A DNA stretch of 21,611 bases from OFTM382 sp964352615 (GTDB lineage Bacteria; Planctomycetota; Phycisphaerae; Phycisphaerales; UBA1924): assembly GCA_964352615.1 (NCBI GenBank), contig CAYGSG010000046.1, positions 1-21,611 of the forward strand, written 5' to 3'. The translations under genes were made by a program, and so were the position numbers. The notes below the pieces were generated by a model. That model ran no database searches. It saw only the letters and a program-made list of their open reading frames with translations, and was not told the DNA's origin. Below are positions 13,297-21,311 of the stretch, piece after piece. The first letter of the stretch is position 1. Every line of letters begins with the position of its first letter.

Positions 13297-14508
13297 GTGG
13301 CTCTCTCCGCCCCCGCCCAACCAGCGCTCCGCCAATCGCTCCTGATCGAGCGCACCCGGCGGGTCTATGAGCAGTCGCTGCGAGGCATGCCGTTCAGCTT
13401 CATGGTCGGCGGCATGGTCGTTGCGGGCCTGGAATCAGCCCGCGGCTCGATCGACCTCATCTGGTGGTGGGCTGCCCTTGCGGTGCTCACCCTGCTCAGG
13501 CACAACCACGCCCGGCGGGTTCTCAGCCGGCCCATCACCGAGGCCAACGCGGCCAAGCTCTCCGCGTGGTTCACGTTCGGCGTCGGGTTCGAGGGTCTCA
13601 TGTGGGGCGTCTCGTTCATGCTGGTGGCGGTCTCGATCGGCGACCGCGCCACCGTGTTCATGGGCTGCGCCGTCGCGGGCATCAGCGTTGCCGCGCTGAC
13701 GACCATGGCCGCTGGCCGGGCCGCGTTCCCGGTGTTTCTGAGCTGTCTGGCGTTGCCCGTGCTCGTCACGCTGGGTCTGCTCGACCGCGCGGAGGGTGCC
13801 AGCGTGGGCGCGATGGTCGTGCTGTTTGGGCTCAACCTCGTGCTCGCGTACCTGCACTCGCATGCTGCGGACACCGCCGAGATCAAGATGCAGTTCGATC
13901 AGCAAGCCGCGGTCAACGCGTTGGCCAAGGCCAACCGCCGCATCGAGGTGCTCAGCCGGACCGATGCCCTTACGGGCCTGGCCAATCGCCGGGAGTTTGA
14001 CGAACGTCTTGAGGTCGAATGGCTCCGCTCGGAGCGAGGCGGCGAACCCGTCGGTCTGGTCATGCTCGATATCGACAAGTTCAAGGCTTACAACGACGCG
14101 GGCGGTCATCCAGCGGGTGACGAGTGCCTGCGTCGTGTGGCCGTTGCACTGCGATCGGCTGTCCACCGCCCGAGCGACCTCGTCGCTCGGTTCGGCGGGG
14201 AGGAGTTCGTGGTGCTGCTGCCCGGCACGGATGCCGCGGGGGCGCTAGAGGTGGCCGAGCAGCTCCGCAGCACGATCGAACGGCTGGCCCTGCCCAGACC
14301 CGACGATGCGGATCGCGTCGTGACCGTCAGCGCCGGTGCCTCAGCAGCGGTCGCGCGAAAGCCCCAAGGGTCGGGCATTCTGACCGAGGCCGCCGACCGA
14401 GCAATGTACCTGGCCAAATCGCAAGGCCGAAACCGTGCGCGATGCCTGCCCGAATCCATCACGACCCAGTCCGCAGACAATCGAGACGCACGCGCCGCTC
14501 GCTCCTGA
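13297..14508 (+). CDS. Membrane-bound diguanylate cyclase (GGDEF)
   Basis: Makes cyclic di-GMP from two GTP. About 403 residues from GTG 13297: an N-terminal amphipathic helix (RQSLLIERTRRVYEQ), about six membrane helices between residues 31 and 188, a short coiled linker and the GGDEF domain from RTDALTGLANRREFDERL (221-238). The signature is GGEEF (300-304), with the metal-binding LDIDKF (257-262) and an inhibitory I-site RPSD (291-294) exactly five residues before it, so the enzyme should be active and feedback-regulated. The start is uncertain: TTG 13237 (423 residues) and ATG 13387 are alternatives and none has a good ribosome binding site. The membrane part is of a MASE-like sensor type whose signal is unknown. 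Confidence 0.92.
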   Translation: MALSAPAQPALRQSLLIERTRRVYEQSLRGMPFSFMVGGMVVAGLESARGSIDLIWWWAALAVLTLLRHNHARRVLSRPITEANAAKLSAWFTFGVGFEGLMWGVSFMLVAVSIGDRATVFMGCAVAGISVAALTTMAAGRAAFPVFLSCLALPVLVTLGLLDRAEGASVGAMVVLFGLNLVLAYLHSHAADTAEIKMQFDQQAAVNALAKANRRIEVLSRTDALTGLANRREFDERLEVEWLRSERGGEPVGLVMLDIDKFKAYNDAGGHPAGDECLRRVAVALRSAVHRPSDLVARFGGEEFVVLLPGTDAAGALEVAEQLRSTIERLALPRPDDADRVVTVSAGASAAVARKPQGSGILTEAADRAMYLAKSQGRNRARCLPESITTQSADNRDARAARS

Positions 14509-14642
14509 ACCGCCCCACCGTGACCGACCGGCGACCGGCTGGCATCCTCTAAATGTGCTAGGCTGGACTTGCCTCGGACGAGCGCTCCCGCACGTCCGCC
14601 CAATACTTGTGGCCCGAAGCCCCTCGGACCGCCGGATTTGCT

Positions 14643-17600
14643 ATGAGCAGCCAAGATCCACCGAACAAGAACAAGCCCACATGGGGTGGCCAGGGCGACC
14701 CTCCAACCCCGCCGCCGCGCCCTGCGCACAGCGAAAGCGACTTTGAGGCCGAGACCTACATAGGTCCAGCCCCGGGCGCTGGCAGTTCGCCTCCGCCCAA
14801 ACCACCACCCAAGCCGAGGCCTCCCAACCAAGCCACGGTGCCCGCATCCGCAGCCCCCGGCAAGCCGGGAGCATGGAGCAGCACCGGTTCGACCATCGTC
14901 GGTGGTGCCAAGAAACCTGGCGGCGCCATCTCCGACAGCTGGGACCAGAGCGCCAACGCCGAAACCGTTCCCCCGGGCGGCCGGGCCGACAGCGGTTTCG
15001 GTTCGGTGGGCACACTCGACCGTGGCCGCATCGGCCCGTACCCGCTCGAGCGCGAAGTCGGTCGAGGCGGCATGGGCGTGGTCTATCTGGGCCGCGACGA
15101 GAAACTCGGGAGGCCCGTCGCCATCAAGGTCCTGCCCGACATGTTCGCCCAGCACCCAGAGCGGCTGGCGCGGTTCGAGCGCGAAGCCCGGCTGCTCGCA
15201 TCGCTCAACCACGCGAACATCGCCTCGATTTACGAACTCGGCGAAGACAACGGCTCGCGGTACCTCACCCTTGAGTACGTCCCGGGCCAGACCCTGAGTG
15301 AACGCCTGCATGCCGGCGCCCTGCCGATGGACGAGGCGATGCACATCTGCGCGCAGATCGCCGAGGGTCTGGAAGCGGCGCACGAGAAGGGTGTCATCCA
15401 CCGCGATCTCAAGCCCGGCAACGTCAAGATCACGCCCGAAGGCATCGTCAAGGTGCTGGACTTCGGGCTCGCCAAATCTTCCGGCCCCGATAGCTCGGCC
15501 GACGCGCCGCCCGATTCGCCCACCGGCTCTATCGGCGACACCCAAGAAGGCATGATCCTGGGCACCGCGGGCTACATGAGCCCCGAACAGGCAAGAGGCC
15601 GGGCCCTTGACAAGCGCACGGATGTCTGGAGCTTTGGGTGCGTGCTCTTCGAGTGCCTCACCGGCCGGTCGCCGTTCTCATCCGACACCATCAGCGACAC
15701 GATCGCGCTCATCCTGCGGACCGACCCCGAGTGGTCGGCGCTGCCGCCCGAAGTCCCCGACCGCGTGCGAGAACTGCTTCAGCGGTGCTTCATAAAGGAC
15801 CCCAAGCGCCGGCTCCGCGATCTGGGCGAGGCACGCATCGAGCTTCAGCAGGCGCACGAATCGCTGTCATCCTTCGGCGGCACGACCAGCACCCCCAGCG
15901 GCACCGCGGTGGCGCAGGCCGCGCCCTCGCGTGCGACCAACGCAGCGGGTGGCTCTGGCATCGAGTCATGGTGGCAGTACGTCCCGTGGGCGATGGCAGG
16001 CCTTTCGGTGGCCGTCGCTGCGATGGTCACCGCAGCCCTCGTCATGCAGAAGGACAGCCCGACCAGTTCGGGCAGCGTGAGCGTAGCTGGCGTGATCCAA
16101 TTCGCTACAGCGCTCCCGCAGGGGGTCGCGGCCAACTCGCGCGACATCGCGCCGCTCGTCGGCGTCTCGGGCGATGAGCGGTGGCTCGTGGTCTCAGCAG
16201 AACAAGAAGGCCGGCGCCAGTTCTTTGCGCGCAGCCTCGACCGCGACACCTTCGAACCCATCGAGGGCCTCACCGCTGCGACCAGCCCGTTCTTCTCCCC
16301 CGATAGCCAGCAGCTTGGTTTGATCCGACCCGGATCGATCGCACGCCTGCCCGTCAGCGAACTCGAACGTGGCGGCCCGGGTGGAGCCACCTCGATCGTC
16401 GACGGCATCCGTGGCGACATCGCCGGTGCTACCTGGACCGACGACGGAGCGGTCGTGTTTGCCGTCACGACGGGCTCGGGCAAAGGGCTCTACCGCGCCG
16501 CCGCCGAGAGCAGCACCCGAGGCGGGGTGCTCGTGCTCGCCGCTGAACGCGACGAAGAGTTCGTGAGCCCGCACGCTGTGCGTGGCAGCCCGGACCTGCT
16601 CGTCTACACCGCGCGCTCAGCCGCTGGCCCGTCCGTCCGCTGGCTTTCGCTCGACGACCCTGCCAAGGGCGGAACGATCGTCGAACGCGGCTCGACGGGC
16701 TTTCTGATGGGCAAGGGCGCCGATCGGTTCATGGTCTACGCCGTCGGCAACTCGCTGCAAGCCCAGGCCGTGAAGATCAACGGCACCTCGGGCATCACAG
16801 CGGTAGGCGGGGTGCAAGCCGTCGCCGAAGGGATCGCCTCCGAGAGCCAGGTGGCGCAGTACGCCGTCACCGACGACGGGCTGCTGACGTACCTGCCACA
16901 AGGCCAAGCCCAGCGGCAGATTCGGGGCATTGCGCTCGTGCAAGACAGCTCCGCTGCGACCGCAGCAGGGGCAGCCGCCAGCGCCCTCTCTGGCGGCGCT
17001 GGTGTAGGCGGCGCGGTACAGATCGATCCCAACGATGCCACCCGCGTCGCGTTCATCAGCAACGATCCCGCGGCGCCGGTCAAGGTGCTCCGCGATGGCA
17101 GGTTCTCGCAGGTCCGTGGCGTGCGTGGTCGAGTGACCAGCATTGCTTGGCGCCCGAGGCCCGGCAAGCGATCGACCCTGACCATGAGCATCTACGAGGG
17201 CGGCCGGGGCATGGTGCGCGAGTGGGACGAGGCCACCGGCCAGCTCACCGATCTTCAGCACGCCGATGCCCTCATCGATCCCAGGCTTCACGGCTGGAAC
17301 GCCGACGGTTCAAGGCTCTACCTCTCGGGCGAGACCAGCGAAACCGGCCGAGACCTGTTCGAGATCAACGAGTTCACCCGCAACCGAACTTCAACCATCG
17401 AGGGCGACGAGTTTGACTCGACTCCCTCTCCTGATGATGAGTTCTTCGCGTTCGTGCTTCGGGATGACGGCGTGCCCCGCGTTCACGTCATGAAGGGCCG
17501 GGTCGAGAACGCCGATGCCCTCGTGCTGCCGGGCGAACCAAGCTGGTCGCCCCTGTGGATCAAGGCGTCGTCAGAGGGTTCTGGCTCGGGCACGCTGCTC

Positions 17601-17834
17601 GTCATGCGGCCCGACGGGCTGCACGCCGTCGCCATGACCAACGACATGAGCGCTCCCTTTGGCGACAGCACGCTGATCGCGCCCATGACCGCATCCCCGG
17701 GCAGCCCCCGCGAGTTTGACGCTGCGCCCGATGGCTCGTGGCTGCTGCTGCCCGTCGCCGACGACCAAGCGCGCAGCGAGGTCCGCGTGATCGTCAACTT
17801 CGATGACCTTGTGCGAAACAAATTCGCCCAGTAG
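14643..17834 (+). CDS. Receptor-type serine/threonine protein kinase with beta-propeller sensor
   Basis: A 1063-residue Hanks-type kinase. After a Pro/Gly-rich cytoplasmic tail (1-130) the kinase domain shows G-loop GRGGMG (140-145), Lys162 in VAIKVL, HRDLKPGN (253-260), DFG (273-275), GTAGYMSPEQ (307-316) and DVWSFGCVLFE, so it should be active. A Ser/Thr-rich juxtamembrane segment leads to one membrane helix (about 447-468). The 590-residue outer part is predicted to be a TolB/WD40-type beta-propeller, with repeats such as FFSPDSQQLGLI and DSTPSPDDEFFAFVLRDDG. This architecture is common in Planctomycetes and Acidobacteria; its ligand is unknown. ATG 14643 is chosen over GTG 14607 because the first 12 residues of the longer version add nothing to the domain. 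The gene ends in a tandem repeat carrying several stop codons. Confidence 0.95.
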   Translation: MSSQDPPNKNKPTWGGQGDPPTPPPRPAHSESDFEAETYIGPAPGAGSSPPPKPPPKPRPPNQATVPASAAPGKPGAWSSTGSTIVGGAKKPGGAISDSWDQSANAETVPPGGRADSGFGSVGTLDRGRIGPYPLEREVGRGGMGVVYLGRDEKLGRPVAIKVLPDMFAQHPERLARFEREARLLASLNHANIASIYELGEDNGSRYLTLEYVPGQTLSERLHAGALPMDEAMHICAQIAEGLEAAHEKGVIHRDLKPGNVKITPEGIVKVLDFGLAKSSGPDSSADAPPDSPTGSIGDTQEGMILGTAGYMSPEQARGRALDKRTDVWSFGCVLFECLTGRSPFSSDTISDTIALILRTDPEWSALPPEVPDRVRELLQRCFIKDPKRRLRDLGEARIELQQAHESLSSFGGTTSTPSGTAVAQAAPSRATNAAGGSGIESWWQYVPWAMAGLSVAVAAMVTAALVMQKDSPTSSGSVSVAGVIQFATALPQGVAANSRDIAPLVGVSGDERWLVVSAEQEGRRQFFARSLDRDTFEPIEGLTAATSPFFSPDSQQLGLIRPGSIARLPVSELERGGPGGATSIVDGIRGDIAGATWTDDGAVVFAVTTGSGKGLYRAAAESSTRGGVLVLAAERDEEFVSPHAVRGSPDLLVYTARSAAGPSVRWLSLDDPAKGGTIVERGSTGFLMGKGADRFMVYAVGNSLQAQAVKINGTSGITAVGGVQAVAEGIASESQVAQYAVTDDGLLTYLPQGQAQRQIRGIALVQDSSAATAAGAAASALSGGAGVGGAVQIDPNDATRVAFISNDPAAPVKVLRDGRFSQVRGVRGRVTSIAWRPRPGKRSTLTMSIYEGGRGMVREWDEATGQLTDLQHADALIDPRLHGWNADGSRLYLSGETSETGRDLFEINEFTRNRTSTIEGDEFDSTPSPDDEFFAFVLRDDGVPRVHVMKGRVENADALVLPGEPSWSPLWIKASSEGSGSGTLLVMRPDGLHAVAMTNDMSAPFGDSTLIAPMTASPGSPREFDAAPDGSWLLLPVADDQARSEVRVIVNFDDLVRNKFAQ

Positions 17835-17878
17835 TCCGCCATGTAGTTTGAGGAGTAGTTCGAGGAGTAGTCCGCTCA
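17831..17878. repeat. 12-bp tandem repeat over the kinase stop codon
   Basis: Four degenerate units, GTAGTCCGCCAT (17831-17842), GTAGTTTGAGGA (17843-17854), GTAGTTCGAGGA (17855-17866) and GTAGTCCGCTCA (17867-17878), run in tandem. The TAG in the first is the kinase stop codon. Since the unit is 12 bases, the TAG of each later unit lies in the same frame, so four in-frame stops occur every 12 bases. Confidence 0.8.
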
Positions 17879-17925
17879 CCCACGCGATGACGACCATCAC
17901 CGAGACCAAACCCGCTCCCGTTCAC

Positions 17926-17930
17926 GAGGA
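17926..17930 (+). promoter_or_regulatory. Ribosome binding site deciding the asparaginase-like gene start
   Basis: GAGGA lies seven bases before GTG 17938, an ideal spacing, whereas the upstream in-frame ATG 17887 is preceded by CGCTCACCCACGCG with no such site. This favours GTG 17938 as the start. Confidence 0.55.
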
Positions 17931-17937
17931 AACCGCT

Positions 17938-18453
17938 GTGCGCCGCGTCACCATCATCACCACCGGCGGCACGATCGAGAAGGTCTACGACGAATCCACG
18001 GGCGGGCTCGCCAACAAGCGATCCATCATCCGCTCCATGCTCAACCGCCTGCGCCTCGAAGGCACCGAGACCAACATCGTCGAACTGATGAGCAAGGACA
18101 GCCTCGAGTTCGACGACCGAGACCGCGAGCGCATCATCGAATGCGTGCGCACGTTCGGGGCCGAGGACGCCGACTGCAAAGGCGTGGTCATCCTCCACGG
18201 CACGGACACGCTGCACCTGACCGGCGAGGCGTTGCACAAGGCGTTCCCGAGGCCCACGCTGCCCGTTGTGCTCACCGGCGCGATGAGGCCTTACGAGATG
18301 AAACGCTCGGATGCGCTCCAGAACCTCACCGAAGCCATGTTCGCGACCTCCGCGCTCGAGCCCGGCGTTTACTGCGCGTTCCACGGGCGAGCGTTCAGGT
18401 TCCCCGGCGTGGTCAAGGACCGCGAACGGTACACGTTCATGAAGCCGGAGTAG
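17938..18453 (+). CDS. Single-domain asparaginase-like protein
   Basis: About 171 residues matching only the N-terminal domain of the L-asparaginase family. It has TTGGTIEK (8-15, nucleophile-type Thr12), LHGTDTL (86-92, the catalytic Thr-Asp pair) and VLTGAMRP (111-118) followed by SDALQNL. These are the usual active-site blocks. The C-terminal domain (another 150 residues or so) is absent, and the downstream Lys expected of a full asparaginase is not evident, so activity as an asparaginase is doubtful; a short-asparaginase family with unknown substrate is more likely. ATG 17887 (188 residues) is the alternative start. It follows the kinase gene by 103 bases on the same strand and may share its transcript. 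Confidence 0.82.
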   Translation: MRRVTIITTGGTIEKVYDESTGGLANKRSIIRSMLNRLRLEGTETNIVELMSKDSLEFDDRDRERIIECVRTFGAEDADCKGVVILHGTDTLHLTGEALHKAFPRPTLPVVLTGAMRPYEMKRSDALQNLTEAMFATSALEPGVYCAFHGRAFRFPGVVKDRERYTFMKPE

Positions 18454-18495
18454 AAGCCTCTGCCAAGCTCGACAGAGGCCGGCCGCAACAAGAAA

Positions 18496-18522
18496 CAGGC
18501 CGAAGCGAATCGCCACGGCCTG
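18496..18522. terminator. Probable bidirectional intrinsic terminator
   Basis: A 7-bp inverted repeat, CAGGCCG (18496-18502) and CGGCCTG (18516-18522), with a 13-base loop, lies between the convergent asparaginase-like gene and rplU. It is followed on the plus strand by CACCCTGTTGGTCTTGTGTG and on the minus strand by TTTCTTGTTG, both T-rich. A second 7-bp hairpin (GCCTCTG/CAGAGGC, 18456-18479) sits just after the asparaginase stop. No gene is seen in this gap. Confidence 0.6.
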
Positions 18523-18589
18523 CACCCTGTTGGTCTTGTGTGTCGGCCCCGATGGTCAGCCGCAACGGCGGCGAGCGTCAGTTGCCTGC

Positions 18590-18934
18590 TCAGCCAGTGA
18601 TGCCGGTGATCTTCACCGTCGTGTAGCGCTGGCGGTGGCCTGTCTTGCGGCGGTAGCCCTTCTTGGCCCGGAACTTGTGGATGTAGAGCTTGTCGCCCTT
18701 GGTCATCGGCTCGACGACCTCAGCCGTCACCGAAGCGCCAGCCAAGTAAGGCAGGCCGATGTTGGCCTTGCCCGAAGCGTCCGCAGCGGTATCGCCCACG
18801 AGCAGCACGCGGTCGAAGGTGATGGCTTCGCCCTCGCTGGCCTCGCCTCCCTTGTAGAGATCGATGAGGATGGTCTCGTCGGCGAGAACCTTGCGCTGGC
18901 CGCCGGACTCTTCGATGATGGCGTACTTGGCCAT
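18590..18934 (-). CDS. rplU: 50S ribosomal protein L21
   Basis: Binds 23S rRNA in the large ribosomal subunit. The 114 residues begin MAKYAIIEESGGQRKV and contain ITFDRVLLVGD, GASVTAEVVEPMTKGDKLYI and the C-terminal signature HKFRAKKGYRRKTGHRQRYT, where the basic run contacts rRNA. It is slightly longer than the typical 103 residues. ATG 18934 is supported by GGAG and AGG elements 6-12 bases upstream; a longer open frame reaches back into typA and is not coding. rpmA (L27), usually the next gene, is not here: a terminator and a convergent gene follow. It lies 133 bp downstream of typA on the same strand. Confidence 0.97.
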   Translation of the reverse strand: MAKYAIIEESGGQRKVLADETILIDLYKGGEASEGEAITFDRVLLVGDTAADASGKANIGLPYLAGASVTAEVVEPMTKGDKLYIHKFRAKKGYRRKTGHRQRYTTVKITGITG

Positions 18935-19067
18935 GTGCCTGCTCCAATGCCGCGCGGATGGACGGGGCGGGGTGCATCGGGCACCCCGGGCTTCAAGACC
19001 CGGTCCGCAGTCGGGCCAGCATGGTAGGCCGGGCCCGGGGGCCGGGTCTTGCTGTTGAACCCTGCTC
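18935..19067 (-). promoter_or_regulatory. Structured leader/spacer between typA and rplU
   Basis: The 133-base spacer holds two inverted repeats. One has 10-bp perfect arms, CAAGACCCGG (18994-19003) and CCGGGTCTTG (19042-19051), 38 bases apart, enclosing a CCGGGCCCGG palindrome (19029-19038). The other is a tight hairpin, CGGGGTGC (18968-18975), five-base loop, GCACCCCG (18981-18988), ending 34 bases before the rplU start. In the sense strand the upstream structure could end typA transcription while the downstream one could regulate rplU, as ribosomal-protein leaders do. No T-tract follows either. Function is inferred from structure only. Confidence 0.45.
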
Positions 19068-20957
19068 TCACACCCCCGCGGGGGCTTTGTCCTTCGACTG
19101 CCGCTCGTCGCGCCGGCGGGCGCCGTGGTCCAGCACCCGCTTACGGATGCGGATGCTCTTGGGGGTGATCTCGACCGCCTCGTCGTCCTCGATGTACTCA
19201 AGGGCAGCCTCAAGACCGATCTGCCGGGGAGCCTTGAGCGTGACGAACGATTCCTTGTTGGCGCTGCGGATGTTGTTGAGCTGCTTTTCGCGGGTGATGT
19301 TCACCACCAGGTCGTTGTCCCGGCTGTTCTCCCCCACCACCTGACCGGCGTAGACCTTGTCGCCCGGCTTGACGTACAGGATGCCCCGATCGGCCAGGCC
19401 CTCGACCGCGTGGCCCGTGACCTGCCCGGACTCGATGGCGATGAGCACGCCGTTGTTGCGGGCCAGCCGCTCGCCGCTGACGGGCACGTACTTGTCGAAG
19501 CTGTGGTGCAGGATGGCCTGGCCCTGGGTGGCGGTCATCAGCCGGCTTCGCAGGCCGATCAGAGCCCGGCTGGCGATGCGGAAGACCATGTGCGAGGTCT
19601 CGGTGCCGCGCGGCTCCATGTTGACCAGTTCGCCCTTGCGCGCGCCGACCATCTCCATCACCGGGCCAACCGCGCTCTCGGGTGCTTCCACAACCAGTTC
19701 CTCGATCGGCTCGTGGACCACGCCGTCGATGTCCTTAAGGATCACGATCGGCCGCCCCACCGCCAGCTCGTAGCCCTCGCGTCGCATGGTCTCCAGCAGG
19801 ATGCCCAGGTGCAGGATGCCGCGCCCCGAGACGATCGATTCGTCGGTCGAGCCGCCCGGCGCCACACGCAGCGCGACGTTGCGCTCGAGCTCTTTGGTCA
19901 GCCGATCCTTGATCTGCCGGCTCGTGACGAACTTGCCCTCCTGACCCGCGAACGGCGAGTCGTTCACCCGGAACGTCATCGAGATCGTCGGCTCATCGAT
20001 CGTCACCGAGGGCAGCGCGACCGGTGAATCCGGGTCGGCAATCGTGTCGCCGATGTCCACGCCTTCGAGCCCGGGCACCGCGCACAGATCGCCCGCGCGC
20101 ACCTCGGGTGTATCCACTCGGCCTAGGCCCTCGAACCGCTGGAGCTTGGTAACGCGCGAAGTTTTCCGCGAGCCGTCACGCTTCATCAGCACCACCGTCT
20201 GCCCCGAGCGCAGCACGCCCGCGTACACACGCCCGATGCCGATGCGGCCCGTGTAGTCGGAGTAATCGAGCGTTGTGACGAGCATCTGCAGTGGTTTCTG
20301 ATCGTCGTCCTTAGGCTCGGGCACGTGCTCGATAATCGCCTCGAACACGGGGCGAAGCGTTCCCGGTGTGCTGGTGTCGGCGGTGTCTCGGCTCGACCAG
20401 CCTGCCTTGGCCGAGGCATACACCACCGGGAACTCCAGCGCGTGGTCTTCTGCACCAAGGTCCACAAGCAGGTCGAACACTTGGTTGATCACACGCTTGG
20501 GCTCGGCATCAGGCCGGTCGCACTTGTTGAGCACGACCACCGGAAGCAGCCCCGCTTCGAGCGCCTTACCGAGCACGAACCGCGTCTGCGGCATCGGCCC
20601 TTCGAACGCGTCAACAATCAGCAGGCAGCCGTCGGCCATGCGTAGCACACGCTCGACCTCGCCACCGAAGTCCGCGTGGCCCGGCGTATCGATCACGTTG
20701 ATCCGGTAGTGCTTGCCCGCTTCGTCGGCGTAGTTGATCGCGCAGTTCTTCGACAGGATCGTGATGCCGCGCTCTCGTTCGAGCGGGTTGGAATCCATGA
20801 TGAGCCCGTGCTGGCCGCCCTCGAGCTTCTCGAGCTCGCCCGCGCGGAAGTTGCCGGACTGCTTGAGCAGTTGGTCAACGAGCGTGGTCTTGCCGTGGTC
20901 GACGTGCGCAATGATCGCCACGTTGCGTATGGGGCTGGTCTCGCTCGAAGGGGGCAT
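19068..20957 (-). CDS. typA: Translational GTPase TypA/BipA
   Basis: Ribosome-associated GTPase acting in stress adaptation and late 50S assembly. The 629 residues include G1 AHVDHGKTT (17-25), a switch I region (DSNPLERERGITI), G3 DTPGH, G4 NKCD and a G5-type ASAK, then an EF-Tu-like domain II, EF-G-like domains and the TypA C-terminal region (LADRGILYVKPGDKVYAGQV, NITREKQLNNIRSANKE). DERERGITI-type switch context and the NNIRS block separate TypA from LepA and EF-G. ATG 20957 is chosen over ATG 20981 because AGGAG (20967-20971) lies nine bases upstream of it. It precedes rplU on the same strand. Length is normal (about 600-620 in relatives). Confidence 0.97.
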   Translation of the reverse strand: MPPSSETSPIRNVAIIAHVDHGKTTLVDQLLKQSGNFRAGELEKLEGGQHGLIMDSNPLERERGITILSKNCAINYADEAGKHYRINVIDTPGHADFGGEVERVLRMADGCLLIVDAFEGPMPQTRFVLGKALEAGLLPVVVLNKCDRPDAEPKRVINQVFDLLVDLGAEDHALEFPVVYASAKAGWSSRDTADTSTPGTLRPVFEAIIEHVPEPKDDDQKPLQMLVTTLDYSDYTGRIGIGRVYAGVLRSGQTVVLMKRDGSRKTSRVTKLQRFEGLGRVDTPEVRAGDLCAVPGLEGVDIGDTIADPDSPVALPSVTIDEPTISMTFRVNDSPFAGQEGKFVTSRQIKDRLTKELERNVALRVAPGGSTDESIVSGRGILHLGILLETMRREGYELAVGRPIVILKDIDGVVHEPIEELVVEAPESAVGPVMEMVGARKGELVNMEPRGTETSHMVFRIASRALIGLRSRLMTATQGQAILHHSFDKYVPVSGERLARNNGVLIAIESGQVTGHAVEGLADRGILYVKPGDKVYAGQVVGENSRDNDLVVNITREKQLNNIRSANKESFVTLKAPRQIGLEAALEYIEDDEAVEITPKSIRIRKRVLDHGARRRDERQSKDKAPAGV

Positions 20958-21311
20958 GGTCTCGGACTCCTGAAGCCGCATCGGTTGAGCGGCTCGGCAA
21001 AGCTGCGGGCTTGGACTGGGTTTGGCCCGGCGGCGCTGCCAGACCCCTGACTGTAGCTGTCCTCAATCCATCGCCGCTGACTGGGTTCCCGGCGGCCACG
21101 ACCTCTCGGACCCGTCAAGGCCCGAGAAGCCCACCCAGCGCCCGCACCAACCCGCCAAGGCCTACAGCAGACCGCCCGGCCGAGATCGCAAGACCCATCG
21201 GCTGGAGTCCCGGGCCGGGCCGCGCATGGTGTCCATCGGCGGGGCCACGGTTGGCCCGCTCACTCGATGCTCGGCAGCGCCCCGTGCCGCCACCACGAAA
21301 TGAGAAGAACT
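20958..21311. other. Divergent intergenic region with an 18-bp direct repeat
   Basis: 354 bases separate typA from the secreted-protein gene. No convincing gene was found: the open frames here are GC-rich and lack any recognisable protein character. An imperfect direct repeat is present: GACTGGGTT plus CCCGGCGGC at 21014-21034 (with an inserted TGG) and again at 21079-21096 without the insert. It may be part of a promoter or regulator-binding region, or chance duplication. No clear promoter boxes were recognised. Confidence 0.5.
20967..20971 (-). promoter_or_regulatory. Ribosome binding site fixing the typA start
   Basis: AGGAG on the minus strand, nine bases before ATG 20957. It lies inside the coding part of the longer alternative reading from ATG 20981, which therefore appears not to be the start. 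Confidence 0.6.
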
